Positions 16,471 through 24,199 of a stretch of DNA of 43,464 nucleotides are shown here, one piece after another. The notes beneath the pieces are model-generated. The model was given only the letters and a program-made list of their open reading frames with translations. It was not told where the DNA came from and did no database searches. Both the position numbers and the translations under genes were made by a program. Position 1 is the first letter of the stretch. Every line of letters begins with the position of its first letter. Source of the DNA: JAHEEL01 sp964195545 (GTDB lineage: Bacteria; Actinomycetota; Acidimicrobiia; Spongiisociales; UBA5794); contig CAXMQQ010000029.1 of NCBI GenBank assembly GCA_964195545.1, forward strand, positions 1 to 43,464, given 5' to 3'.

Positions 16471-16498
16471 AGTGCCCATAATCCACGTTATGTAAAGT
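16471..16498 (+). other. dif: dif-like XerCD recombination site
   Basis: A 28-bp sequence with left arm AGTGCCCATAA (11), centre TCCACG (6) and right arm TTATGTAAAGT (11). The E. coli dif arms as I recall them are GGTGCGCATAA and TTATGTTAAAT with a six-base centre, so 9 of 11 bases match in each arm, including the inverted CATAA/TTATG core that XerC and XerD contact. The site lies in a gene-free region, between the ppk2 promoter and an unannotated 600-bp stretch. Most genes to its left are on the + strand (about 14 of 18), while those to its right are mixed, which is compatible with a replication terminus here. It could instead be a mobile or plasmid-type dif. No search was run. Confidence 0.6.
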
Positions 16499-17132
16499 AG
16501 AACCGTAATGCCAGACTGGACATGACTCCTACCTCCACTCCCCGTCCTGTCGCAGAGACACACCTGGGTTCCACGCTCACCCCCCAACCAGCAACACTTG
16601 CGGCCATTCCATGTAGGTCCACCGATGCCCGCCCCGGGAAGACGCCACAGAGCAACCGAACCTCAATGCCTCGAAGGTCATTGTTCTGCCAAGGCCTGCG
16701 AACGACAGGGTCTGCGCCCCATTGTCCCTGAGATCGCTCCCCCAATTGTCCCGTGCCACCTCCCGGTTAACGTCACAGTGGCGAATAGTTCGGCTGATCT
16801 GCCAGCATGCGCCGCATCGGAACGTGCGCAAGAGCAAGTCGGAGTAGTGCCCCATGCATGCCGAGCTTCCCGATGCCTTAGTGCTACTCCCACAGATTCT
16901 GGAGCACTTCAACGTCCTCGCCAGATCGTCACGATCCGCGTGCCAACCCGTCCGCATGGAGCCCTCTTGGCATGAAGAGGCTTCGCTATGTGCGGACGGT
17001 CCGTCGTGGTAGTTTCATGCCAAATGGAAACGGGCGGACTTGGTTCTTCTGACGTCACGGTCGTAGACAGCCAGCGATACGCTGGGACGATCGGGCCTGC
17101 CTATTCTGGTGCTACGTGACAACGGTGGATGT
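16499..17132. other. Gene-free stretch next to the dif-like site
   Basis: No convincing gene in about 630 bp. Open frames of 125-126 codons exist on both strands (16598-16975 plus, 16577-16957 minus), but they are Cys/Arg-rich or proline-rich, have no good ribosome-binding site and third positions are not clearly G/C enriched. The block is C-rich on the plus strand between 16520 and 16780. It holds near-identical direct repeats CCCCATTGTCCC (16717-16728) and CCCCAATTGTCCC (16740-16752), and a ten-base inverted repeat, TTGGCATGAA (16967-16976) with TTCATGCCAA (17014-17023), around an inner palindrome CGGACGGTCCG (16993-17003). This looks like the scar of an inserted element, but I cannot identify one. 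Confidence 0.5.
17102..17107 (+). promoter_or_regulatory. -10 element TATTCT before a lipoprotein gene
   Basis: TATTCT lies 25 bases before ATG 17133, giving a short leader of about 19 nt that contains the weak ribosome-binding site GGTGGA. Confidence 0.4.
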
Positions 17133-17681
17133 ATGAGAAGACTGATCGCTGCGGTTCTTGTGTTGGGATTGGTGCTTTCGGCGTGCGGAGGCGGGCCGAG
17201 TCTCACTGAATACGCTGTCGGGCTCGAATCTGCGGTCGCTGAGATGAATGGTCAGCTCGACAGACTCGATGCCGAACTGTCAGAGACCAGCGACCTTGAG
17301 CAGGTCAAGCGATATGCGAATGAGCGCGTGGCAGCTCGCTACGAGTTTCTCCGTGTCCTTGAAGAATTCGACCCACCCAACTCTGTGAGCGATCTCCACG
17401 CCGCCGCGTTGGGCATCATGGGCAGGTTGGCAGATGCTGAGGCAGCACTGGCGGGCTACGTCAACGAACTCGACTCTCTCGCCGATACCGGCGACATCTG
17501 GTCAACGCCACTTGGTGTCGCCGCGAGGTCAGCGGATGCGGAGGCGGTTGAGCTTTGCCTCGCCGCTCAAGCGGAGCTCGACACATCGGAGCGCAGCGAT
17601 CTCTTGGGCGTACCGTGGATTCCGCCGGAGCTGAAGGATGTCGTGGTTGTTGCCTTTGGATGTCTGGCCGAGGAACGCTAG
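17133..17681 (+). CDS. Hypothetical lipoprotein
   Basis: 182 aa. The N-terminus MRRLIAAVLVLGLVLSACGGG is a lipoprotein signal with lipobox LSAC (Cys18). The rest is mostly helical with probable coiled-coil character (VGLESAVAEMNGQLDRLDAELSE as two heptad stretches) and no known domain. It is a single gene between the gene-free block and a pair of minus-strand genes. ATG 17133 is preferred to GTG 17109 because the signal peptide begins there. Function unknown. Confidence 0.8.
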   Translation: MRRLIAAVLVLGLVLSACGGGPSLTEYAVGLESAVAEMNGQLDRLDAELSETSDLEQVKRYANERVAARYEFLRVLEEFDPPNSVSDLHAAALGIMGRLADAEAALAGYVNELDSLADTGDIWSTPLGVAARSADAEAVELCLAAQAELDTSERSDLLGVPWIPPELKDVVVVAFGCLAEER

Positions 17682-17816
17682 GGCAAGACGACTGGCACTC
17701 CAGCGTCAGCCCGGGAGGGTGAGCTAGGACGGGATAGCCCCGTCCACCGAAACATTCACGAATCTCGATCCGCCAACATTCGGTGCCGCCTCAAGGGGCT
17801 ACCGCAACGCTTCGGA

Positions 17817-18194
17817 TCAGAGGCTGGCGCCGAGTTCCGTGCGGATGCGCTTGGGCAGCTTGGACACGATCAGGTCGTAGGAGTCGGCGACGAGATCGTT
17901 CAGAAGTCCGGGGGGCGTCTTCGGTTCGATATCGACCGTGATCCAATGGCGCTTGTTCATGTAGTAGCCCTCACGGATGAAACCGTACTGGGCCCGTAGT
18001 GCCTCCCCTTCCTCGGGAACAGCCTTCAGAGTGACGTAATCGGGAGGGCCATCTAGCGCCACGAGGGCGAACATCTTCCCTGCAACCTTGAAAACAGCTG
18101 CTTCCGGTCCGAACGGGTATTCGAGGGTCGCACCCGGCTTTGTTTCGCACCAGTCGCAAATGACGCGTGAATCGAGTGGATGTGTCGACGTCAC
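17817..18194 (-). CDS. MmcQ/YjbR family protein
   Basis: 125 aa. The family fold (CyaY-like, DNA-binding proposed) is recognised from CETKPGATLEYPFGPEAAVF, KVAGKMFALV, VTLKAVPEEGEALRAQY and the end YYMNKRHWITVDIE followed by LVADSYDLIVSKLPKR. Start is GTG 18194. It lies 12 nt behind the PPOX-type gene on the same strand, so both are probably one operon. Biochemical role not established for the family. Confidence 0.85.
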   Translation of the reverse strand: MTSTHPLDSRVICDWCETKPGATLEYPFGPEAAVFKVAGKMFALVALDGPPDYVTLKAVPEEGEALRAQYGFIREGYYMNKRHWITVDIEPKTPPGLLNDLVADSYDLIVSKLPKRIRTELGASL

Positions 18195-18206
18195 TCCCCT
18201 ACTCCC

Positions 18207-18641
18207 CTACCAGTAGCGGTACTTGGTCGGCGCGATGCGAATCGGTACCGAGTAGCGGCTCGCGAACCACTCGGGCGTCCAGCCGCGCTTGTCCATGACG
18301 GGCTTGTACTTCTCTAGATAGTCCGCATTCTCCGCTGCTGACGGTGTCGCAGCGTCTATCCGAGCAGTGCCTTCCACAATGACGATGTCCCCTCCCATGC
18401 CGTTGCCATCGAGATTGAGCGACACTCGAGGCTCGCCACCGAGGTTCCGAACCCTGGGAGAGTCGAGGCTGTAGAGGAGGAACTCCTCACCGTCCCACAG
18501 GAACCAGATCGGCGATACCTGCGGCGTTCCGTCGGCGGCTACCGTCGTCAACCACCCGATCCGCTCGGTCTCCAGACGGTTCACGGCACGATCGGCGCCG
18601 TCATCACTTCGGTCGATTCGCGGAGTACTTGCATGGCTCAT
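18207..18641 (-). CDS. PPOX-fold protein, probable F420-dependent enzyme
   Basis: 144 aa. The split-barrel flavin/deazaflavin fold is shown by RIGWLTTVAADGTPQVSPIW, FLLYSLDSPRVRNLGGEPRV and the C-terminal FASRYSVPIRIAPTKYRYW. This ending and length match the actinobacterial group modelled as TIGR03667 (Rv3369-like), assigned to F420 binding. Substrate unknown. ATG 18641 is chosen because GGAG sits six bases upstream; two earlier starts exist in the same frame within 12 nt. It precedes the MmcQ/YjbR gene by 12 nt. Confidence 0.83.
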   Translation of the reverse strand: MSHASTPRIDRSDDGADRAVNRLETERIGWLTTVAADGTPQVSPIWFLWDGEEFLLYSLDSPRVRNLGGEPRVSLNLDGNGMGGDIVIVEGTARIDAATPSAAENADYLEKYKPVMDKRGWTPEWFASRYSVPIRIAPTKYRYW

Positions 18642-19024
18642 GGGCATCTCCAATTGGGTGTGCAGGTCGTCGGTCTCTCAACAAGCGTACTGAAATGGCG
18701 ATCGCCTCCGGCCGTGTATCCGGTGATGGGCGTTGACAGGGGGGGGCCGAGCTGTTCCTTTCACCTGCGGCCTCTGACCCTCTTCGCCTCCTTCGTCGGC
18801 GCCTCTCCCTGAGGGGAGGAAGCGAACCGACCATACACGCGACGTAGCAGACGCCTGTGACAGAAGAGTCGGCGGCTCGGTGTGTTCGCGATCATCCGAG
18901 GCCGGCAGTCCGTAGCCCGTACTGGTCCACCGTGGACTACGGTTTCTCCAGCAACCAGATTCAGTCGCGTTGAGCAGTGCTGACTCGACCGTCGAAGCAT
19001 CCCCATCGTTGAACGGAGACACGG
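18642..19024. other. 383-bp intergenic region
   Basis: Spacer between divergent genes. Open frames on the minus strand here are low-complexity and unsupported. It holds a 13-nt palindrome GTCCACCGTGGAC (18925-18937) nested inside CCGTAG (18910-18915) and CTACGG (18937-18942). The nested arms lie 83-115 nt before the oxidoreductase start, so an operator is possible. I see no RNA gene. Confidence 0.4.
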
Positions 19025-19981
19025 ATGGCAACCATGAGCGCGGTCACCTTCACCAAAGGCGGGGTGGAGAATCTTGCCGTCGAATCGATCGAGCGGCCCG
19101 AGCCCAGGGCCACAGAGGTTCTCGTGAGAGTGGACGCCGTGGGCGTAAACCCAATTGACTGGAAGACTCGTTGCGGCGAGGGCGTGTACGAGAACTTCGA
19201 CCCATCGGCGCCGATGGTCCTGGGATGGGACATCGCAGGGATCGTCGAAGAGACCGGTGCGGGAGTGACCCGCTTCCGGAAGGGTGAACGCGTTTTCGGC
19301 ATGCCACGCTTCCCGGATCCGGCGAGCGCATACGCCGAGTATGTCGTTGCACCATCCCGGCAGCTGGCCCGTATCCCGGAGGGCTTCGCAGACCTCGCTG
19401 CAGCCGCCATTCCCCTCTCCGGACTGACGGCATACCAGGCGATCGTCGACACGCTCCACGTTGGAACGGGGGATCGGATCCTGATCAATGGGGCCGGCGG
19501 TCACGTCGGACAGCTGGCCGTCCAGATCGCCAAGGCCCGCAGAGCGGAAGTCTGGGCCACTGAAGTCTCCGGCAGGCAGGACGTTCTCGAGCACCTTGGG
19601 GTCGATCACGCGATCAACTCCGATGAGGACGACTATGCGGAAGTAGCCGCAGACATGAACGCTGTTCTCGATCTCGTGGGGTCCGATGGCTCCGCCGTTC
19701 GAGCACTTCAAACACTGAGAGATGGCGGCCGTCTCGTCGTCACCTCATCAGAGTCCGACGTGCCGTCGCAGGACCAGCTCAGCCAGGCCAACGTCACGGG
19801 GCAGTGGATGCTGGTCGAACCCGACTACGCCAGCCTGGATGCACTGGCCGCGATGCTCGGCTACGGCCTCCTGAAGGTGTCTCTCGCCGAGACCGTGCCG
19901 CTCAACGAGGTCGGCACCCTGCATACGATCGGCGAAGCCGGCGACACGGCCGGCAGGCTCGTTGCCACCGTCTGGGACTGA
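19025..19981 (+). CDS. NADPH:quinone reductase-like zinc-free alcohol dehydrogenase
   Basis: 318 aa. Medium-chain dehydrogenase/reductase of the zeta-crystallin/quinone oxidoreductase type: GVNPIDWKTRCG, GWDIAGIVEETGAG, and the Rossmann motif INGAGGHVGQLAVQIAKA (residues about 155-172). Structural and catalytic zinc ligands of true alcohol dehydrogenases are missing. It should reduce quinones or activated alkenes with NADPH. GGAG lies eight bases before the ATG. The DUF1697 gene follows after seven nucleotides. Confidence 0.9.
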   Translation: MATMSAVTFTKGGVENLAVESIERPEPRATEVLVRVDAVGVNPIDWKTRCGEGVYENFDPSAPMVLGWDIAGIVEETGAGVTRFRKGERVFGMPRFPDPASAYAEYVVAPSRQLARIPEGFADLAAAAIPLSGLTAYQAIVDTLHVGTGDRILINGAGGHVGQLAVQIAKARRAEVWATEVSGRQDVLEHLGVDHAINSDEDDYAEVAADMNAVLDLVGSDGSAVRALQTLRDGGRLVVTSSESDVPSQDQLSQANVTGQWMLVEPDYASLDALAAMLGYGLLKVSLAETVPLNEVGTLHTIGEAGDTAGRLVATVWD

Positions 19982-19988
19982 GCCGCTG

Positions 19989-20510
19989 ATGCCACGCTTC
20001 GTAGCGCTTCTCCGCGCCATCAATACGCCGCCGAGACACGTGAAGATGGATCGCCTCCGTGGCACCATCGAAGATGAGGGATTCGAGAACGTCGCCACCT
20101 ACATCGCGTCGGGCAACGTCATCTTCGATGCTCCCACGGCCGACGGCATCATCGAGCGACTCGAGCGTGCTCTCGCGGAAGGCCTCGGATTCGACGTGCC
20201 GGTCTTCTTGCGTGCGTCCGACGAGATCGTCGACATCGCCGACCTCAAGCCATTCGGCGAAGCAGAAGACAATCTCGCGATCTCGTTCCTTCCCGCTATC
20301 CCCGATCCCGACGACGTCAAGCGGCTCGAGGCGTCGATAACCGGAAGCGACCGTCTCACAGTGATCGACCGTGAGGTGTATTGGTCGCACATCGGGCTCC
20401 GTAGCGAGTCGACCCACAGTGAGGCACACGTTATGCGAACGCTCGGTGTGCAGACCACCCAGCGGTCGGCGACAACGGTTCGACGGATCGCGGATCGCTT
20501 CTTCCGTTGA
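19989..20510 (+). CDS. DUF1697 family protein
   Basis: 173 aa. The start MPRFVALLRAINTPPRHVKM (family: Y-ALLRGINVGG-NKV-M), then YIASGNVIFDA, and RSATTVRRIADRF at the end are the family's landmarks. No function is established. ATG 19989 is chosen since homology begins there and it follows the oxidoreductase stop by seven bases; the longer frame overlaps that gene. Confidence 0.88.
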   Translation: MPRFVALLRAINTPPRHVKMDRLRGTIEDEGFENVATYIASGNVIFDAPTADGIIERLERALAEGLGFDVPVFLRASDEIVDIADLKPFGEAEDNLAISFLPAIPDPDDVKRLEASITGSDRLTVIDREVYWSHIGLRSESTHSEAHVMRTLGVQTTQRSATTVRRIADRFFR

Positions 20511-20535
20511 TCCACACCGAGCAACAGGGATCGGG

Positions 20536-21732
20536 CTAGATCGTTCGCGGATCGGTTGGCGGAAGATGCTCTCGCCCCTCCTGGACACCGATCACCATCG
20601 TTCCAGACACGGTGAATCCGACGGCGGACACAACAGCGAGCGTCACAAGACTCCCGACATCCACGAATGCTCCACCGAGCGCCGGACCGATGGATCTGCC
20701 CACGGCCATCACGCCCTGAGCATCACCGGCTCGCTCACTTGGTGAGAGCGAACGATCGGAGAGCATTTGGAGAACTCCGGGAATGGCCATCCAGAAGGCG
20801 AACCCCCACCACGCCATCCCGATGAAGAAGAACAACGGGGGTCCCGTGACGGTCATCACCGCGGCAGGGGCCATCGAAGCGATCATCCATCCCGGTCGTC
20901 GATGTCGTGAAGACAGACGGGCACCGAGCAGCCCGCCGGCAGCGTTCATGCTGAACGCGAGGGAGGCGGTCACGCTCGATAGCCCGTGAACGTCTCGAGC
21001 GACAAGCATCTCGTTGATGAACAGAGCCGAGCCGAAGAGCGTCGTGCCAGCGAGGGCCAGCAGCAGGATCCGGTTCGATCGAGAGCGACTCACCAAACCC
21101 CGCGTCCGCCGCTCCCCCACGACCTGGGCAGTCAGCAGGGCGGCCGGGATCGTGGCAATCGCCAGCAAGACGTATACGGCGGCGTCGCCGTATCCGGCTA
21201 CGAAGGCAACGAGCGGGGCGCCGATGAGGACGGTCAGGGGACCCGTCGAGGCAACGGCCGCCATCGATGTTCGCTCCTGCATGGCACTCGTCCACGTCAG
21301 CCAGGTCATTGCTCCGGCAGCGAAGCCAGCCACGAGTCGGATCCCGACAAGCACGCTGTAGATATTCGGCACGGTACTGGCGATATTCAGGAGGAGGAGA
21401 ACACCTGCGGCGATTCGCAGAATCCGACCGCTCGGGGTCAGAAGGCGCGGCAGGATGAAGTTTGCGAGAGCGAACGCTCCGACCTGAGCGACCGAGACCG
21501 CAGCGACTGCACCTTCAGAGACGCCGTACCTCTCGGAGATCACGGGTATGAGGAATGGCGTCGCCGCATACATGAGAGCGACTGCCGCGGTAGCGCCCAC
21601 GAGGGCAACGGAGGCATGCCGTCCTGCGGCATAGGCGATGCGAGTGGGGCCCTGCACGAGCGGATTGTTGCAGGTGGAAGGTCGAGCGGCGAGAATGATC
21701 TCTCCTCCCCCGCTGTCGAACGTCACCGACAC
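20536..21732 (-). CDS. MFS transporter
   Basis: 398 aa, about 12 membrane spans. Span 1 begins near residue 42 (ASVALVGATAAVALMYAATPFLIPVISERYGV in two adjoining parts), with the middle loop VVGERRTRGLVSRSRSNRILLLAL and the second half LSSRHRRPGWMIASM as usual for drug/metabolite carriers. Substrate unknown. The first 35 residues look non-homologous, so a later start (for example the GTG near 21655) may be used. It is convergent with DUF1697 and divergent from the AHSA1 fragment. Confidence 0.8.
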   Translation of the reverse strand: MSVTFDSGGGEIILAARPSTCNNPLVQGPTRIAYAAGRHASVALVGATAAVALMYAATPFLIPVISERYGVSEGAVAAVSVAQVGAFALANFILPRLLTPSGRILRIAAGVLLLLNIASTVPNIYSVLVGIRLVAGFAAGAMTWLTWTSAMQERTSMAAVASTGPLTVLIGAPLVAFVAGYGDAAVYVLLAIATIPAALLTAQVVGERRTRGLVSRSRSNRILLLALAGTTLFGSALFINEMLVARDVHGLSSVTASLAFSMNAAGGLLGARLSSRHRRPGWMIASMAPAAVMTVTGPPLFFFIGMAWWGFAFWMAIPGVLQMLSDRSLSPSERAGDAQGVMAVGRSIGPALGGAFVDVGSLVTLAVVSAVGFTVSGTMVIGVQEGREHLPPTDPRTI

Positions 21733-21806
21733 CGCGACGGAGAGGACTCGGTCGACTGCAGAGACGATACGATGGCCTCCGCAGTCGACCGGAAAGGCGA
21801 ATTGGC

Positions 21807-21959
21807 ATGGGTGTCGAGATCCACGACGGCACCCTCGTGCGCATCACACGCTCCTTCGATCATCCACCGGAGAGGCTCTTCGTTGCGTTCACCCAACCCG
21901 ATTGCGCAGCACGGCGGATGTGGGCCGACCTTGGGTCGCAGTCCAAGGCACAGCCATGA
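21807..21959 (+). pseudogene. 50-codon N-terminal piece of an AHSA1/SRPBCC protein
   Basis: The ATG at 21807, preceded by GGAAAGG, opens a 50-codon frame containing TLVRITRSFDHPPERLFVAF and TQPDCAARRMWAD. This follows the start of AHSA1-type SRPBCC proteins (I-I-R-FDAP-E-VF-AWTDPE---RWW), which are normally 140-160 aa. The frame stops at 21957-21959, which overlaps the ATG of the following dehydrogenase (ATGA). It is therefore a truncated gene or a short translated leader coupled to that dehydrogenase. No continuation of the domain is seen in other frames. Confidence 0.55.
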
Positions 21960-22996
21960 AGGCTGCGCTCTACACGCGTTTCCGAGGGCCGATCAGCATC
22001 GCGAATCTTCCGGATCCGGCACCCGAACCGGACGGTGTAGTTGTGCGTGTCGAAGCGACGGGATTGTGCAGGAGCGACTGGCACGGCTGGATGGGCCACG
22101 ACCCAGATGTTCTTCTCCCCCATGTGCCGGGCCATGAGCTCGCCGGCACGATCGTCGCCGTCGGATCCGACGTGACTCGATGGCGGATCGGAGACCGAGT
22201 GACAGTCCCGTTCGTGGCCGGGTGTGGTGAATGCGAGCAGTGTCTGGCCGGTGATGAACAGGTCTGTGAGCGACAGTTTCAGCCCGGGTTCACCGGTTGG
22301 GGATCGTTCGCTGAACTGGTCGCTCTCCGGTACGCGGACGGAAATCTCGTCGCCATCCCCGAGGGGATCAGCGTTGTCACCGCCGCGACTCTGGGATGCC
22401 GGTTCGCAACCGCGTTTCGCGCGGTTGTCGATCAGGGCAGGATCAGATCTGACGAGTGGGTCGTCGTGCACGGGTGCGGTGGCGTCGGGCTGGCCGCGAT
22501 CATGATCGCAGAAGCTTACGGCGCACGCGTCGTGGCCGTCGATCCCGATCCGGGTGCGAGAGATCTCGCCGCCTCGGTCGGTGCCAGAGCGTTAGGCCTC
22601 GATCCAGATGTGGCTGCGATGACGAGGACTTTGCAGGATGCGACCCACGGCGGACCACACCTCTCGATCGACGCGATCGGTGATGCAGCCGCGGTCGCGA
22701 CGTCGATCGGATCGCTACGCAGGAGAGGACGCCACGTACAGGTAGGGTTGCTGCCAGAAAACGAGACCCGGATCCCATTGGGGACGGTCGTTGGACGTGA
22801 GTTGGAGGTGCTGGGGAGCCACGGCATGCAGGCGAGTCGGTACCCCGAGATGCTGGAAATGATCCTCGACGGTCGTCTCGAGCCCGGAGCACTTGTGACT
22901 CGCACGATCCCCTTGTCGGAGATCACACGGGCGCTCCCAGAGATGGGCTCGCTACGGAGGCCTGGAGTGACCGTGATCGACCGAATCGACCCTTGA
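21956..22996 (+). CDS. Zinc-dependent alcohol dehydrogenase
   Basis: 346 aa. Catalytic zinc ligands appear in GLCRSDWHGWMGHD and PGHELAGTIVAVG; the structural zinc loop is CGECEQCLAGDEQVCE with four cysteines. The NAD(P) motif VVHGCGGVGLAAIMIAEAYG lies near residue 170. It oxidises an alcohol or polyol, with the exact substrate not readable. ATG 21956 is supported by the conserved start MKAALYTRFRGPI and by overlap with the upstream 50-codon frame. The cupin gene follows after 23 nt. Confidence 0.92.
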   Translation: MKAALYTRFRGPISIANLPDPAPEPDGVVVRVEATGLCRSDWHGWMGHDPDVLLPHVPGHELAGTIVAVGSDVTRWRIGDRVTVPFVAGCGECEQCLAGDEQVCERQFQPGFTGWGSFAELVALRYADGNLVAIPEGISVVTAATLGCRFATAFRAVVDQGRIRSDEWVVVHGCGGVGLAAIMIAEAYGARVVAVDPDPGARDLAASVGARALGLDPDVAAMTRTLQDATHGGPHLSIDAIGDAAAVATSIGSLRRRGRHVQVGLLPENETRIPLGTVVGRELEVLGSHGMQASRYPEMLEMILDGRLEPGALVTRTIPLSEITRALPEMGSLRRPGVTVIDRIDP

Positions 22997-23007
22997 TACG
23001 GAACTGG

Positions 23008-23013
23008 TAGGGT
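23008..23013 (+). promoter_or_regulatory. -10 element TAGGGT of the cupin gene
   Basis: TAGGGT, six bases, then ATG 23020, and no Shine-Dalgarno. A weak -35, TCGACC, lies 16 bases upstream (22986-22991). The geometry is leaderless. Confidence 0.5.
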
Positions 23014-23019
23014 CGGCGC

Positions 23020-23349
23020 ATGGCAGATCAACCATCATTCACCGTGTTGGCGAACTTGCTCGATGAAGTCGAGATCCCGGCAAATGGAACCCTCAGTCGC
23101 GTTGTGTTCAAGGGCGACGGACTGCGGGTCGTTCTGTTCGCGTTCGACGCAGGAGAGCAGTTGACCGACCATGCCTCCACGGCGCCAGCGGTCGTCCAGG
23201 TGATCAAGGGTCGGATGGAGATGACACTCGGCGACCAGACGGTAGAGATCAATCCCAGTTCCTGGGTTCACATGGAGCCACACCTCATCCACGCGCTCGT
23301 CGCTCTCGAGCCGAGCGTCGTGATCCTCACCCTCCAGCGCAACGGCTAG
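23020..23349 (+). CDS. Small cupin-domain protein
   Basis: 109 aa, a single beta-barrel cupin. Metal-binding region DAGEQLTDHASTAPAVVQVIKG and the second motif SSWVHMEPHLIHALVAL fit cupin motifs 1 and 2. The usual first His pair is partly altered (one His in TDHAST), so the metal site may be incomplete. Function unknown; small cupins of this kind often bind signalling or sugar ligands. It has a leaderless-type promoter. Confidence 0.85.
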   Translation: MADQPSFTVLANLLDEVEIPANGTLSRVVFKGDGLRVVLFAFDAGEQLTDHASTAPAVVQVIKGRMEMTLGDQTVEINPSSWVHMEPHLIHALVALEPSVVILTLQRNG

Positions 23350-23355
23350 GTCGGA

Positions 23356-23805
23356 TCAACGAGTGGCGCGCGAGGCTTCGTACTGTCGGATGAACTCGTT
23401 GGGCGGTGTCGATCTGATCGATTGAGCGATCAGATCTATCGCCAGATCGTCCACGCGCTTGAAGCGGAGACACGACCGGCCCATGTCCAGTTTCTTCCCC
23501 GTCTTGAGGTACTTGGTCTTGAATGCCTCTTCGCCACCATGAACGAACGCAACGTTCGTCAGGTAGAGCGCCAGGTGGCGCTTCTGCGCCGCAAGGGCGA
23601 CGTACATGAGGGGCTTGCCGTTGTAGGTGTCGGGATACCGCTCGAGGGGCACTTCGTACGTGATCATCCCCCATCGCATCGTCTCCACATAGCCATCGGG
23701 TAGGTTTTCGAGGACGAGACCGCGCACGGTCTCGACATCTCCTCTCCGGTCCGCTGAGATCTCCGCGACATAGTCTTCCACTGTCGCTGCGTCGCTACTC
23801 ACCAT
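23356..23805 (-). CDS. DUF1801 family protein
   Basis: 149 aa. Family landmarks are VRGLVLENLPDGYVETMRWGMITYEVPLE (in two adjoining parts), NGKPLMYVALAAQKRHLALYL and the end VDDLAIDLIAQSIRSTPPNEF. The family (YdhG-like) has no proven function. It is convergent with the cupin, six bases apart. A TATGGT -10 lies six bases before the ATG, so it is probably leaderless. Confidence 0.87.
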   Translation of the reverse strand: MVSSDAATVEDYVAEISADRRGDVETVRGLVLENLPDGYVETMRWGMITYEVPLERYPDTYNGKPLMYVALAAQKRHLALYLTNVAFVHGGEEAFKTKYLKTGKKLDMGRSCLRFKRVDDLAIDLIAQSIRSTPPNEFIRQYEASRATR

Positions 23806-23811
23806 GATCAG

Positions 23812-23817
23812 ACCATA
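23812..23817 (-). promoter_or_regulatory. -10 element TATGGT of the DUF1801 gene
   Basis: On the minus strand TATGGT is followed by six bases and ATG 23805, with no Shine-Dalgarno. Confidence 0.5.
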
Positions 23818-23826
23818 CCGAGGACA

Positions 23827-24160
23827 TCAGTCTCGTGAGCGTCGGCGGTGCGGAGACTTGATGACCTTTCCGACCATTTCGCTCGAACCGCCCACACCGC
23901 AGCGGTGACCCATGCAGCGAACAGAGTACGGCATCGCCGCTGGGTCCGACCATGCGGGTCGCCGGCGACTGTGATGTTGGCGACACCGTTGAACCACAGG
24001 TAGACGGAAACGAGGTCCCTGTCCCACTCGAAGTTGCCCTTGAAGGCCGTGCAGTCGACGTTCCCGTTCTCGTCCGCGATGACGACGTGAAGGTGCCCGT
24101 TGAGGGCCCCAAGGCCCTGCGCGTGTCCTGGATGTCCGCGCCCGACTTGATGTCGGCTCA
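23827..24160 (-). pseudogene. Probable frameshifted gene, unknown function
   Basis: Three consecutive stretches on the minus strand have strongly G/C third positions, each in a different frame: one reading ADIKSGADIQDTRRALG (about 24155-24105), a second reading GHLHVVIADENGNVDCTAF and then VYLWFNGVANITVAGDP (about 24100-23955), and a third reading SEMVGKVIKSPHRRRSRD before a stop at 23827. Together they look like one former gene of about 110 codons broken by two frame changes, the first near a run of G and C at 24104-24115. No family recognised. Sequencing errors are an alternative. Confidence 0.4.
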
Positions 24161-24199
24161 AACATTGGGAGAATCGTGCCGTTCCCCTAGGAGGTTCCC

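Noticed and set aside
16577..16957. 126-codon minus-strand frame in the gene-free block
   Set aside because: Cys- and Arg-rich with no domain or ribosome-binding site; the opposite strand is equally open, so openness is not informative.
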